A stretch of DNA of 7,486 bases, from NCBI GenBank assembly GCA_017543415.1, contig JAFYGD010000117.1, positions 1-7,486 on the forward strand, written 5' to 3'. Under the pieces are notes generated by a model, which was not told the origin of the DNA, made no database searches, and was given only the letters and a program-made list of their open reading frames with translations. The translations under genes and the position numbers were made by a program. Source of the stretch: Eubacterium sp. (GTDB lineage Bacteria; Bacillota; Clostridia; Oscillospirales; Acutalibacteraceae). Shown in pieces: positions 1 to 6,421 of this stretch (within the stretch, counting starts at the first letter, position 1; each line of letters starts with the position of its first letter).

Positions 1-1299
1 AGTACGTACAGCAGCTTCCATAACGCCGCCTGTTGCGCCGAAGATAACGGCAGCACCGGTGTCGTCGCCAAGAGGATTATCAAATTCCTCGTCCGGAAGG
101 CTTGCAAAGTTGATTCCGAGTCTGTCCATCATTCTTGCAGCTTCACGGGTTGTAAGAGCTACGTCAACGTCAGGATATCCGGAAGCGTTCTGGTCATCAC
201 GTGTAACCTCAAATTTCTTTGCGGTACAAGGCATAACGGAAACGCTGAAAATATTCTTCGGGTCAATACCCATTTTTTCTGCATAATATGTTTTAATAAC
301 AGCACCTGTCATCTGCTGAGGTGACTTACAGCTTGAAAGGTGGGGAAGAAGGTCAGGATAGTAGAATTCGCAGAACTTAACCCAACCCGGTGAACAGGAG
401 GTAATCATCGGAAGAGTACCGCCGTTCTTAATTCTTTCAACAAGCTCGTTAGCCTCTTCAACAATTGTAAGGTCAGCGCCGAAGTCCGTATCAAATACCT
501 TGTCAAAGCCAAGTCTTCTGAGACCTGCAACCATCTTGCCCTCGCAGTTGGTACCGATAGGTAAGCCGAAGCATTCGCCGATAGTAGCACGAACGGAAGG
601 CGCAGTCTGAACAACAACGTATTTTTCAGGGTCGTTAAGAGCTGCCCAAACCTTATCTGTATCGTCCTTTTCAACAAGTGCGCCTGTAGGACAAACTACG
701 GTGCACTGACCGCAGGAAATACAGGGCGTGTTGTTAAGTGAAACAGCAAAGGGCTGGCCGATTGAGGTGTCAAAGCCTCTGTCGTTAGGTCCGATAACGC
801 TTACGAACTGCTCTTTACAAGCAGCAACGCAGCGTCTGCAAAGAATGCATTTGTTGTTATCTCTTACAAGATGTGCTGTGCTGAAATCCTTTTCGTAATG
901 CGGCTTAACGCCTTCAAAGCTTGTCTGGTCAACGCCGTAGTCGCGGCAGAGCTTCTGAAGCTCGCAGTTTGTTGACCTCTGGCAGGAAAGGCAGCTCTTG
1001 TCGTGTACGGAAAGAATCAGCTCAAGAGTTGTTCTTCTTGATTTCTGAATTGTTTCGCTGTTGGTTCTTACCTCCATGCCCTCTGAAACAGGGTAAACGC
1101 ATGAGGTAACCTGTCTGAAACCTCTGCCTTCGTTTGCTTCAACAACGCAAATACGGCAGGCACCGATTTCATTTTTTTCTTTCATAAAGCAAAGCGTTGG
1201 AATTTCAATTCCCGTTTTTCTGGCTGCGTCAAGAATAGTTGAGCCCTTCGGAACTGAAACAGCAATGCCGTTAATCTTTAAATTAACCATATTTTCCAT
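1..1299 (-). CDS. hydA: HydA, NADH-dependent [FeFe] hydrogenase catalytic subunit (partial, C-terminus outside window)
   Basis: Catalytic subunit that makes or oxidises H2 at the H-cluster in the cytoplasm. The first 433 residues are present and the frame is open to the left edge. In order: ubiquitin-like [2Fe-2S] domain (C37, C48, C51, C67); His-ligated [4Fe-4S] motif H99-x3-C103-x2-C106-x5-C112; two ferredoxin-type [4Fe-4S] sites (C151, C154, C157, C161 and C193, C196, C199, C203); and the H-cluster domain with L1 TSCSPGW (300-306), L2 MPCTAKKFE (356-364) and FGATGGVMEAA (420-430). The third motif, with its ACxGGC pair, and roughly the last 140 residues lie outside. The set of four accessory clusters fits the modular M3-type catalytic subunit of NAD-linked enzymes (NCBI group A6-like). 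L1 has Ser where many hydrogenases have the second of two adjacent cysteines. Direct linkage to hydB and a NuoE-like gene supports the HydABC assignment. Confidence 0.96.
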   Translation of the reverse strand, partial: MENMVNLKINGIAVSVPKGSTILDAARKTGIEIPTLCFMKEKNEIGACRICVVEANEGRGFRQVTSCVYPVSEGMEVRTNSETIQKSRRTTLELILSVHDKSCLSCQRSTNCELQKLCRDYGVDQTSFEGVKPHYEKDFSTAHLVRDNNKCILCRRCVAACKEQFVSVIGPNDRGFDTSIGQPFAVSLNNTPCISCGQCTVVCPTGALVEKDDTDKVWAALNDPEKYVVVQTAPSVRATIGECFGLPIGTNCEGKMVAGLRRLGFDKVFDTDFGADLTIVEEANELVERIKNGGTLPMITSCSPGWVKFCEFYYPDLLPHLSSCKSPQQMTGAVIKTYYAEKMGIDPKNIFSVSVMPCTAKKFEVTRDDQNASGYPDVDVALTTREAARMMDRLGINFASLPDEEFDNPLGDDTGAAVIFGATGGVMEAAVRT

Positions 1300-1308
1300 A
1301 ATTCCCGA

Positions 1309-1315
1309 CTCCTTT
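1309..1315 (-). promoter_or_regulatory. Ribosome binding site of hydA
   Basis: AAAGGAG on the coding strand lies directly after the hydB stop codon. Its spacer is 9 bases to the ATG at 1299 and 18 bases to the in-frame ATG at 1290, so 1299 is the likely start (MENMVNLKING). Confidence 0.8.
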
Positions 1316-1316
1316 C

Positions 1317-3140
1317 TTATTTACAGCTGATAGCTTTGAATTTACAGTTGTTTATACAAGCTGAACACTTGATACACTTGCTCGGGTCAATTTCGTAAGA
1401 AGGCATCTTGTGACCGGGAGCTGTGTAATCGGTCTTATGAATAGTCTCAGCAGGGCAGTTGCGTGCGCACATACCGCAGCCGATACATTTTTCCTTGTCA
1501 ATAACAAAGGTAAGAAGGTCCTTACAAACGCCTGCAGGGCATTTCTTATCCTTAACGTGAGCTTCATACTCGTGACGGAAGAATTTAAGCGTAGCAAGTA
1601 CGGGGTTAGGAGCAGTCTGTCCAAGACCGCAGGCGGAGTTAGCCTTTATGTAGTAGCAAAGCTGCTCAAGCCTGTCAAGGTCTTCCATAGTGCCCTTACC
1701 GCTTGTAATCTTTTCAAGAATTTCGTAAAGTCTCTTTGTACCAACGCGGCATGGTGTACATTTACCGCAGCTCTCATCAACAGTAAAGTCAAGGAAGAAT
1801 TTAGCAATATCAACCATACAGGTGTCCTCGTCCATAACGATAAGTCCGCCGGAACCCATCATACAGCCGATTGCCGTAAGGTTATCATAGTCAATTTCAG
1901 TGTCAATAAGTGAAGCGGGGATACAACCGCCTGAAGGTCCTCCTGTCTGTGCAGCCTTAAATGCCTTGCCGTTAGGAATACCGCCGCCGATGTTATAAAT
2001 GATTTCACGAAGGGTTGTTCCCATCGGAACCTCAACAAGACCGGTGTGCTTGATTTTACCGCCAAGTGCAAATACCTTAGTACCCTTTGATTTTTCGGTT
2101 CCCATTGAAGCAAACCAGTCAGCGCCCTTAAGAATAATCTGAGGAACGTTTGCAAAGGTTTCAACGTTATTTTCAACTGTCGGCTTTCCGAAAAGACCTT
2201 TAACAGCAGGGAATGGGGGACGTGGCTTGGGTTCGCCGCGGTTACCCTCAATTGAATGCATAAGCGCAGTTTCCTCACCGCATACAAATGCGCCTGCACC
2301 AAGACGGATGTGAAGGTCAAAGTCAAATCCGGAATCAAAGATGTTTTTACCTAAAAGACCGTATTCTCTTGCCTGATTGATAGCAAGCTGAAGTCTTGCA
2401 ACAGCGATGGGATATTCCGCACGTACGTAAACGTAGCCCTGAGTTGCGCCGATAGCGTAACCGCAGATAGCCATAGCTTCAATAATACAGTGTGGGTCGC
2501 CCTCTAAAACGGAACGGTCCATAAATGCGCCCGGGTCACCCTCGTCGGCATTACAAACAACGTACTTCTGGTCAGCCTTGTTAGGAGCGCAAAGCGACCA
2601 TTTAAAGCCGGTGGGGAAGCCGCCGCCTCCGCGTCCGCGAAGACCTGAAGCCTTAACCTCTTCGATAACCTGTTCAGGGGTCATTTCGGTCAATACCTTG
2701 CCAAGTGCAGCGTAGCCGTCCATTGCAATGTATTCATCAATGTTTTCAGGGTCAATTACACCGCAGTTTCTGAGAGCAACACGGTGCTGTGATTTATAGA
2801 AATCTGTGTCATTAAGGGAAACGTTAAGGTTTTCAAGGTCCTCAACGGGTGCGCTGGTTTCATTGTAAACAAGGCGCTCAACAACACGTCCCTTTAAAAG
2901 ATGCTCTTCAACTATTTCCGGAACGTCCTCAGGCTTAACCATTGAATAAAATGTACCGTCAGGGTAAACAATTACAACGGGACCGAGGGCGCAAAGGCCG
3001 AAACAGCCGGTCTGTACAAGCTTGATTTCATCGGTAAGACCCTGCTTTTCAAGATTTTCAACAAAAGCAGCCTGAATTTTTTTACTTCCCGATGAGGTAC
3101 AGCCTGTACCGCCACAGATAAGTACTTGTGAACGAATCAT
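1317..3140 (-). CDS. hydB: HydB, NuoF-like NAD(H)- and FMN-binding subunit of bifurcating [FeFe] hydrogenase (607 aa)
   Basis: This flavin subunit exchanges electrons between NAD(H) and the Fe-S chain; in HydABC enzymes it is the proposed bifurcation site. Domains in order: N-terminal thioredoxin-like [2Fe-2S] domain (C9, C14, C46, C50); NuoF core with the glycine-rich NADH-binding loop GLRGRGGGGFPTGF (166-179) and the FMN-site motif CNADEGDPGAF (196-206); an SLBB-type segment around 350-410; the NuoF [4Fe-4S] site C458, C461, C464 and C504; and a C-terminal extension with a CPAGVC motif (C534, C539) and two ferredoxin-type [4Fe-4S] sites (C552, C555, C558, C562 with C589, C592, C595, C599). 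This domain order and the ~600-residue length are typical of clostridial HydB and exclude plain complex I NuoF, which lacks the N-terminal [2Fe-2S] and C-terminal ferredoxin parts. All expected ligands are present. Its stop lies 17 bases before hydA. Confidence 0.97.
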   Translation of the reverse strand: MIRSQVLICGGTGCTSSGSKKIQAAFVENLEKQGLTDEIKLVQTGCFGLCALGPVVIVYPDGTFYSMVKPEDVPEIVEEHLLKGRVVERLVYNETSAPVEDLENLNVSLNDTDFYKSQHRVALRNCGVIDPENIDEYIAMDGYAALGKVLTEMTPEQVIEEVKASGLRGRGGGGFPTGFKWSLCAPNKADQKYVVCNADEGDPGAFMDRSVLEGDPHCIIEAMAICGYAIGATQGYVYVRAEYPIAVARLQLAINQAREYGLLGKNIFDSGFDFDLHIRLGAGAFVCGEETALMHSIEGNRGEPKPRPPFPAVKGLFGKPTVENNVETFANVPQIILKGADWFASMGTEKSKGTKVFALGGKIKHTGLVEVPMGTTLREIIYNIGGGIPNGKAFKAAQTGGPSGGCIPASLIDTEIDYDNLTAIGCMMGSGGLIVMDEDTCMVDIAKFFLDFTVDESCGKCTPCRVGTKRLYEILEKITSGKGTMEDLDRLEQLCYYIKANSACGLGQTAPNPVLATLKFFRHEYEAHVKDKKCPAGVCKDLLTFVIDKEKCIGCGMCARNCPAETIHKTDYTAPGHKMPSYEIDPSKCIKCSACINNCKFKAISCK

Positions 3141-3147
3141 AACTTAA

Positions 3148-3152
3148 CCTCC
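3148..3152 (-). promoter_or_regulatory. Strong ribosome binding site of hydB
   Basis: GGAGG on the coding strand with a 7-base spacer to the ATG at 3140. It fixes the hydB start and lies in the 16-base gap after the 2Fe-2S gene. Confidence 0.85.
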
Positions 3153-3156
3153 AAAA

Positions 3157-3528
3157 TTATAACTTGGCTCTGTCAACAGTATATTCTGCAATAACTTTGC
3201 CGCCTTTAATATGCTTTTCAACAACCTCTTTGGCTTTTTCGGCAGTCATCTTTACATAAGTAACCTTTTCTTTGCCTGCCTCATAAACCTCAACAACGGG
3301 TTCAAACTGGCAAATGCCGATACAGCCTGTCTGTGAAACGGTAACGTTTGAAGAAAGACCTTCCTTGTTTACCTCTTCAACAAACGCGTTGAGTACCGGG
3401 CGCGCGCCTGCGGCAATACCGCAGGTTGCCATACCTACAACGATACGAACATCGTTTGAACCTTCGCGAAGGACAACCTTGTCCCTCATTTTGTCTCTGA
3501 TTGCCTGAAGTTCAGCGAGTGATTTCAT
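3157..3528 (-). CDS. Thioredoxin-fold (2Fe-2S) ferredoxin-like protein with three cysteines (123 aa)
   Basis: Small soluble protein related to the NuoE/shethna-type thioredoxin-like [2Fe-2S] fold. It is often found just upstream of hydB in clostridial hydrogenase clusters. A helical N-terminus (residues 1-22) is followed by VRIVVGMATCGIAAGA (C36), VTVSQTGCIGICQFEP (C69, C73) and a C-terminal VVEKHI-GGKV helix that resembles the end of the matching domain in HydB. The usual four ligands are C-x4-C plus C-x3-C; here the second cysteine of the first pair is missing (Gly41 lies at that place), leaving three. It may bind a cluster with another ligand, or none. The start at 3528 is preferred over the ATG at 3537 because of Shine-Dalgarno spacing. 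The TAA stop lies 16 bases before hydB. It may deliver electrons to, or dock with, HydB; this is inference. Confidence 0.86.
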   Translation of the reverse strand: MKSLAELQAIRDKMRDKVVLREGSNDVRIVVGMATCGIAAGARPVLNAFVEEVNKEGLSSNVTVSQTGCIGICQFEPVVEVYEAGKEKVTYVKMTAEKAKEVVEKHIKGGKVIAEYTVDRAKL

Positions 3529-3537
3529 AGCTTTCAT

Positions 3538-3545
3538 CCTTCCTT
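3538..3545 (-). promoter_or_regulatory. Ribosome binding site that decides the start of the 2Fe-2S protein
   Basis: AAGGAAGG on the coding strand abuts the ATG at 3537 with no spacer, but stands nine bases ahead of the ATG at 3528. The second ATG is therefore the better start, and it begins the protein with MKSLAELQAI. Confidence 0.75.
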
Positions 3546-3584
3546 TATTCCTAATGTTTTTAACAAATTTATATACAACAGCTT
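3538..3584 (-). other. 47-base A+T-rich gap, the longest between genes in the block
   Basis: This separates the regulatory-type genes from the 2Fe-2S protein, hydB and hydA. It contains a -10-like TATAAA (coding strand) but no convincing -35 at the right distance, and no hairpin followed by a T run. The downstream end is the Shine-Dalgarno of the next gene. An internal promoter is possible but not shown. Confidence 0.35.
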
Positions 3585-4118
3585 TTACTGTTCGTATTGC
3601 TCTTTAATATATTCCTCAATCCACTTGATTACCTCGTAGGTGTCAAGCGGCACACCGTCAAGAACAACCCTAAGCTCTCTCGTATCAAGCGTTACCTCTT
3701 TACCGTCACACTTATGGCTGAAATAAAAATCGGTGTCGGGATGTCCCTGAATAAGAGTGAGTATTGAAGCGGTAACGTCGCCAAGCGGTGTAAAATCGAT
3801 ATGCTCCTTATTGAATACCGCAGTAACAACTGTGCCGTGGTTTTCGCCCGTATCCGATTTTACGGTAAGGCTTCCGCCCGTCTGTTCTGCAGCAAGCTTT
3901 AAAAGCGGTACTCCGAGCCCTACCTTACGCGTTGTTCTTGTTGTATAAAACGGGTCGGTAACGGCTTTAACCGTTTCCACGTCCATTCCGCAGCCGTCGT
4001 CCTTAATTGTAAGGGTAAGGCTTTCGCCCTCCTCGTCAATAAATATTTCGGTCAGCGCTGCGCCCGCTTTAACGGAGTTTTCCGCAACGTCAAGAATGTT
4101 CAGCGATAGTTCCTTCAT
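3585..4118 (-). CDS. GHKL-family ATP-binding protein, histidine-kinase-like ATPase domain without a kinase phospho-acceptor domain (177 aa)
   Basis: Residues 1 to about 103 form a HATPase_c domain: N box DVAENSVKAGA (N14), G1 box D40-x-G-C-G44, an F-box-like DPFYTT (55-60), G2 box VGLGVPLLK (66-74), and the closing HGTVVTAVF strand (94-102). The remaining ~75 residues (TPLGDVTASILTLI onward) form an extra C-terminal segment that I do not recognise. It is far shorter than a sensor kinase and has no HisKA dimerisation helix, transmembrane segment or sensor domain, so it is unlikely to be a normal two-component kinase. The ATG overlaps the PHP stop by four bases, so the two are likely coupled. 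It is the second GHKL protein of the block, after the RsbW-like one at 6847-6422, and the two differ clearly in boxes and architecture. Genes annotated as ATP-binding proteins occupy this place in other clostridial hydrogenase clusters. Its molecular role is unknown. Confidence 0.86.
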   Translation of the reverse strand: MKELSLNILDVAENSVKAGAALTEIFIDEEGESLTLTIKDDGCGMDVETVKAVTDPFYTTRTTRKVGLGVPLLKLAAEQTGGSLTVKSDTGENHGTVVTAVFNKEHIDFTPLGDVTASILTLIQGHPDTDFYFSHKCDGKEVTLDTRELRVVLDGVPLDTYEVIKWIEEYIKEQYEQ

Positions 4119-4828
4119 CTTTTCAACTCTTCAAACAGCCCGTGCCTGACGTCTTCGCTGTCAAGCTCAAAGCAGTTTTCTTTATCTCTTATATCTGTAA
4201 GGCAGTGAGCGTCACTGCTTACAATAATATGTTTATTATATAAATTATACTTACTTACATATTCTTCAATGTTTTCACGCCTGTTGATTTCAACTGCGGT
4301 AAAGCAGGGCGTTTCGGGCAGGGTTCCGAGCACGGAGATTATTCCGTTTGACTGCCTGTCAATATGAGCGGGGTAGCATATTCCGCCAAAGCGCTCAACG
4401 AGTGCGGGAGCCTCCTCAACCGAAATATCGGTTGCAACGGAAAGAAAATACTTTTCCTCGGAAATAACGTTGTCCTCGCTGTCAACAATCAGCTGATTGC
4501 CGAAAATATCCGTCCTGTTTTCAATCAGAGTTCTGTGCTTCTGAATTTCAGCGTCAAACTCCATAGCAGCTTCAAGCTCTTCAAAAAGGCAGATAACGTG
4601 TATGTCCTCAGAGGTGGTGAGCTCCATACCCGCAACGGGAATTATTCCGTATCTTTCAGCCGCTTCAAAGAACGCTGGGCAGTTTTTGCAGGAATTGTGG
4701 TCCGTAAGGGCAACTATATCAAGCCCGCATACTTTTGCCATACCCGCAAGGCTGTTTGGCGTGTTATCGTCGTCAGCGCAGGGGGATAAGCAGGAGTGAA
4801 TATGTAAATCGTAGTAGTATTTTTTCAT
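4115..4828 (-). CDS. PHP-domain metal-dependent phosphoesterase (237 aa)
   Basis: Polymerase-and-histidinol-phosphatase (PHP) superfamily hydrolase, expected to use a two- or three-metal centre on a phosphoester. The motifs run in family order: DLHIHS (H9, H11), LTDHN (D43, H44), GMELTT (E69), H77, CYPAHIDR (H155) and SSDAH (D206, H208), so the metal site looks complete. The substrate cannot be told from sequence; relatives hydrolyse nucleotides, short oligonucleotides or histidinol phosphate. Two cysteine pairs sit directly beside metal-ligand motifs: C13/C17 after HIHS and C47/C50 after TDHN. The start at 4828 has only a weak Shine-Dalgarno (AGG inside the stop region of the gene before), consistent with coupling. 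Its TGA stop overlaps the ATPase start (ATGA). Lying between DRTGG and ATPase genes inside a hydrogenase operon, it probably serves a regulatory or cofactor-related purpose rather than histidine synthesis. Confidence 0.9.
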   Translation of the reverse strand: MKKYYYDLHIHSCLSPCADDDNTPNSLAGMAKVCGLDIVALTDHNSCKNCPAFFEAAERYGIIPVAGMELTTSEDIHVICLFEELEAAMEFDAEIQKHRTLIENRTDIFGNQLIVDSEDNVISEEKYFLSVATDISVEEAPALVERFGGICYPAHIDRQSNGIISVLGTLPETPCFTAVEINRRENIEEYVSKYNLYNKHIIVSSDAHCLTDIRDKENCFELDSEDVRHGLFEELKR

Positions 4829-4833
4829 AATAC

Positions 4834-5160
4834 CTAAACTTTGCCGTAAAGCTTTTCAGCCGTTTCAAAAGCAGGCAGGGGAGAAGCAAGAACGTTTATG
4901 TCCTTCTGCTCGGCAGCCGTTTTGATTTCATCGTCAAGCGTTACGCCTTCGGCAAGAATAACGCAGGCTGTATCAGCAATCGAGGCAACTGCAATAACGT
5001 TAATGTTGTTCATTATGGTTATCCATGCGTTGTCCGCCTGAGCGCGGCCCATAACCCAGCTTAAAAGGTCGCCGATATATGCGCCGTGAATTTCCCTTTC
5101 GCCGTCCGGAAGGCAAATTGCGTCAAAGCCGCAGGCTGAAATAAGTTCATTAACTGTCAT
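4834..5160 (-). CDS. DRTGG-domain protein 2 (108 aa)
   Basis: Small soluble protein with the shape of a stand-alone DRTGG module: an N-terminal helix with a CGFDAICLPDGEREI strand pair, then the diagnostic-looking stretch GAYIGDLLSWVMGRAQ (residues 27-42), AWITIMNNINVIAVAS (45-60) and ACVILAEG (65-72), ending in an ETAEKLY helix. It is a divergent paralogue of the DRTGG protein at 7197-6844: the core is comparable but cysteines are few (C10, C16, C66). The ATG at 5160 shares one base with the TAA stop of the hydrogenase-like gene (TAATG), so translation probably depends on ribosomes finishing that gene, which matters if the upstream frameshifts are real. Its own TAG stop is five bases ahead of the PHP gene. 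Function unknown; from its position between a redox protein and a phosphoesterase I infer a ligand-sensing or partner-binding role. Confidence 0.8.
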   Translation of the reverse strand: MTVNELISACGFDAICLPDGEREIHGAYIGDLLSWVMGRAQADNAWITIMNNINVIAVASIADTACVILAEGVTLDDEIKTAAEQKDINVLASPLPAFETAEKLYGKV

Positions 5161-5553
5161 TACTTTTCCTTCTTACTTTTGTTTATCGGGCAGTCCTCGG
5201 GGCTGACGCCTTTTCTTACAACGTCCTCTGCAAACGCTCTGCAGGTCGGCGCGCCGCAGGCTCCGCAGTCTATACCGGGAAGCAGCTCGCGCAGCTTCTG
5301 AATGTCCGACAGCATACGCATGCTTTCAACAATATTGTCCGAAAGTCTTGTAATCGGCTTGTAAACCGGAAGCTCGTTGAATAAGTAACCCTCGGGGATG
5401 TAGTCCTTTTCTCCGTCCTCAATAAAGTTCTGCGAAACGGGGAGGGTGTGCCTTAAGGTCTGAAGCCTTGCTTTTGCAATAAACGGGTTCTGCATTGCCA
5501 TTACTCCGCCGACGCAGCCGCCGGGGCAGGCGTTCAGTTCAATTAACTCAAGC

Positions 5554-5557
5554 GGGG
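5554..5557 (-). other. Frameshift site 2 (homopolymer) in the hydrogenase-like gene
   Basis: The coding strand has four C residues (GGGG on the plus strand). The given frame reads NIPRLS-stop. A fifth C would give NIPPLELIELNACPGGC, which joins directly to the L3-like cysteine motif and the rest of the protein. A one-base loss in a homopolymer is a common sequencing or assembly error and also a common natural mutation. Confidence 0.85.
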
Positions 5558-6245
5558 AATGTTGCCGTTTTCAACCTGTTCAAGAACGTGAATAACGTTT
5601 TCAATTCCGTCTGCGGCAAGGTAGTTTTCGTTAAAGATTGCTGTTGCTTCTCCACCGGAGCTTGCCCAGCCGATTCCGATTATACCGGATTCGCAAAGCG
5701 TTTTAATATCGCTGTCCTGCGACATTTCGTTGATAAGCAGGAAATAAATATCTTTAATTGAAACAACCTCGTCAACCTGACTTTTATAATCGGCAAAGCC
5801 GTTTTTAACATAGCTGACTTTAGCAGGGCAGGGGGAAATGAAGCAAACGCCTATTTCCTCTCTATTTAGCTCGGGATGCTCTTTTAAAGCGCGGTCCTTT
5901 GCAAGCCTTGCCGCTATTTCCATCGGCGGCAGCATATGCAGTATGTTTTCGTTAAGAAGCGGAAAACGCAGCTCAATAAGTCTTACAACAACGGGGCAGG
6001 CGGAGCTTATAAGCGGCTTTTTGATACCTTCTGTTTTAAGGTACATTCTTGTGTAAGCCGAAACAAGCTCGGCAGCCTTTGAAACCTCGTAAATATCGTC
6101 AAAGCCGATTTTAAGCAGCCCGTCAAGCACGTAATCTATATCGTCAAGGTTATCGAACTGACCGTAAAGGGTAGGCGCGGGAAGCGCAATTTTGTACTTA
6201 AAGCGCTTCATATTTTCAAGCTTACCGCTTACCGCCTTCTTTGCC

Positions 6246-6247
6246 TG
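6246..6247 (-). other. Frameshift site 1 in the hydrogenase-like gene
   Basis: On the coding strand the frame reads CPH (cac) and then leaves the family pattern as R-Q-R-R-R-stop. Adding one base between 6247 and 6246 (for example cac-cag in place of cacag) gives CPHQAKKAVSGK, which matches the usual ending of the second ferredoxin cluster followed by the hydrogenase domain. This fits loss of one C from a CC pair. The resulting stop is TAA at 6229-6231. Confidence 0.8.
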
Positions 6248-6421
6248 TGCGGACAGATGCGTATGCATTCGCCGCAGTCAATACAGCGGGAATCGTTAAT
6301 TACGGCGTGTCCCTCTTTAATCCTTATAGCCTCAGTAGGGCAGTGCTTAAGGCAGGAGGTACAGCCTGTACACTTCGCTCTGTCAAGCAGAACGGAATGT
6401 TCGTATTTATCCATAGTATCA

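Larger units (their letters stand above)
5160..6414 (-). pseudogene. [FeFe]-hydrogenase-like Fe-S protein, frame disrupted by two apparent 1-base deletions
   Basis: Read as one gene with one base restored at each of two sites, this encodes 418 residues: an N-terminal 2x[4Fe-4S] ferredoxin (C15, C18, C21, C25; C44, C47, C50, C54); an [FeFe]-hydrogenase C-terminal-type domain with motifs SSACP (C140), SPCPAK (C196) and NACPGGCVGG (C297, C301); and a C-terminal Fe-S motif with C384, C387, C392 and C409 (PF04060-like). As given, the first frame stops after 61 residues at 6229. The middle frame (5543 to about 6247) and last frame (5160 to about 5558) continue the protein without loss. The four cysteines expected to hold the [4Fe-4S] part of an H-cluster are present, but the proton-relay cysteine position is Ala139, as described for sensory hydrogenases (HydS). 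It also lacks the MPCxxKxxE glutamate and the GGGQP ending. I infer a sensor or accessory role, not bulk catalysis. Both lesions are in otherwise well-kept sequence, so sequencing or assembly error is as likely as true decay. Confidence 0.85.

Noticed and set aside
405..677. Minus-strand open frame of 90 codons within hydA
   Set aside because: It is an out-of-frame reading of the hydA coding sequence, which is continuous from 1299 to 1 with all cluster motifs.
1410..1913. Plus-strand open frame of 167 codons opposite hydB
   Set aside because: It lies wholly inside hydB, has no recognisable domain and no good ribosome site. It follows from codon bias on the other strand, as do the plus-strand frames at 4364-4789 and 6257-6718.
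3529..3537. ATG at 3537 as start of the 2Fe-2S protein
   Set aside because: The AAGGAAGG touches this ATG with no spacer; the ATG at 3528 has a normal 9-base spacer.
6229..6268. Programmed -1 ribosomal frameshifting joining the ferredoxin and hydrogenase parts
   Set aside because: The shift direction needed is -1, but no X-XXY-YYZ slippery heptamer in the right frame is present at 6240-6250 (or at 5554-5558), and I saw no clear downstream stem-loop. Simple base loss explains both sites.
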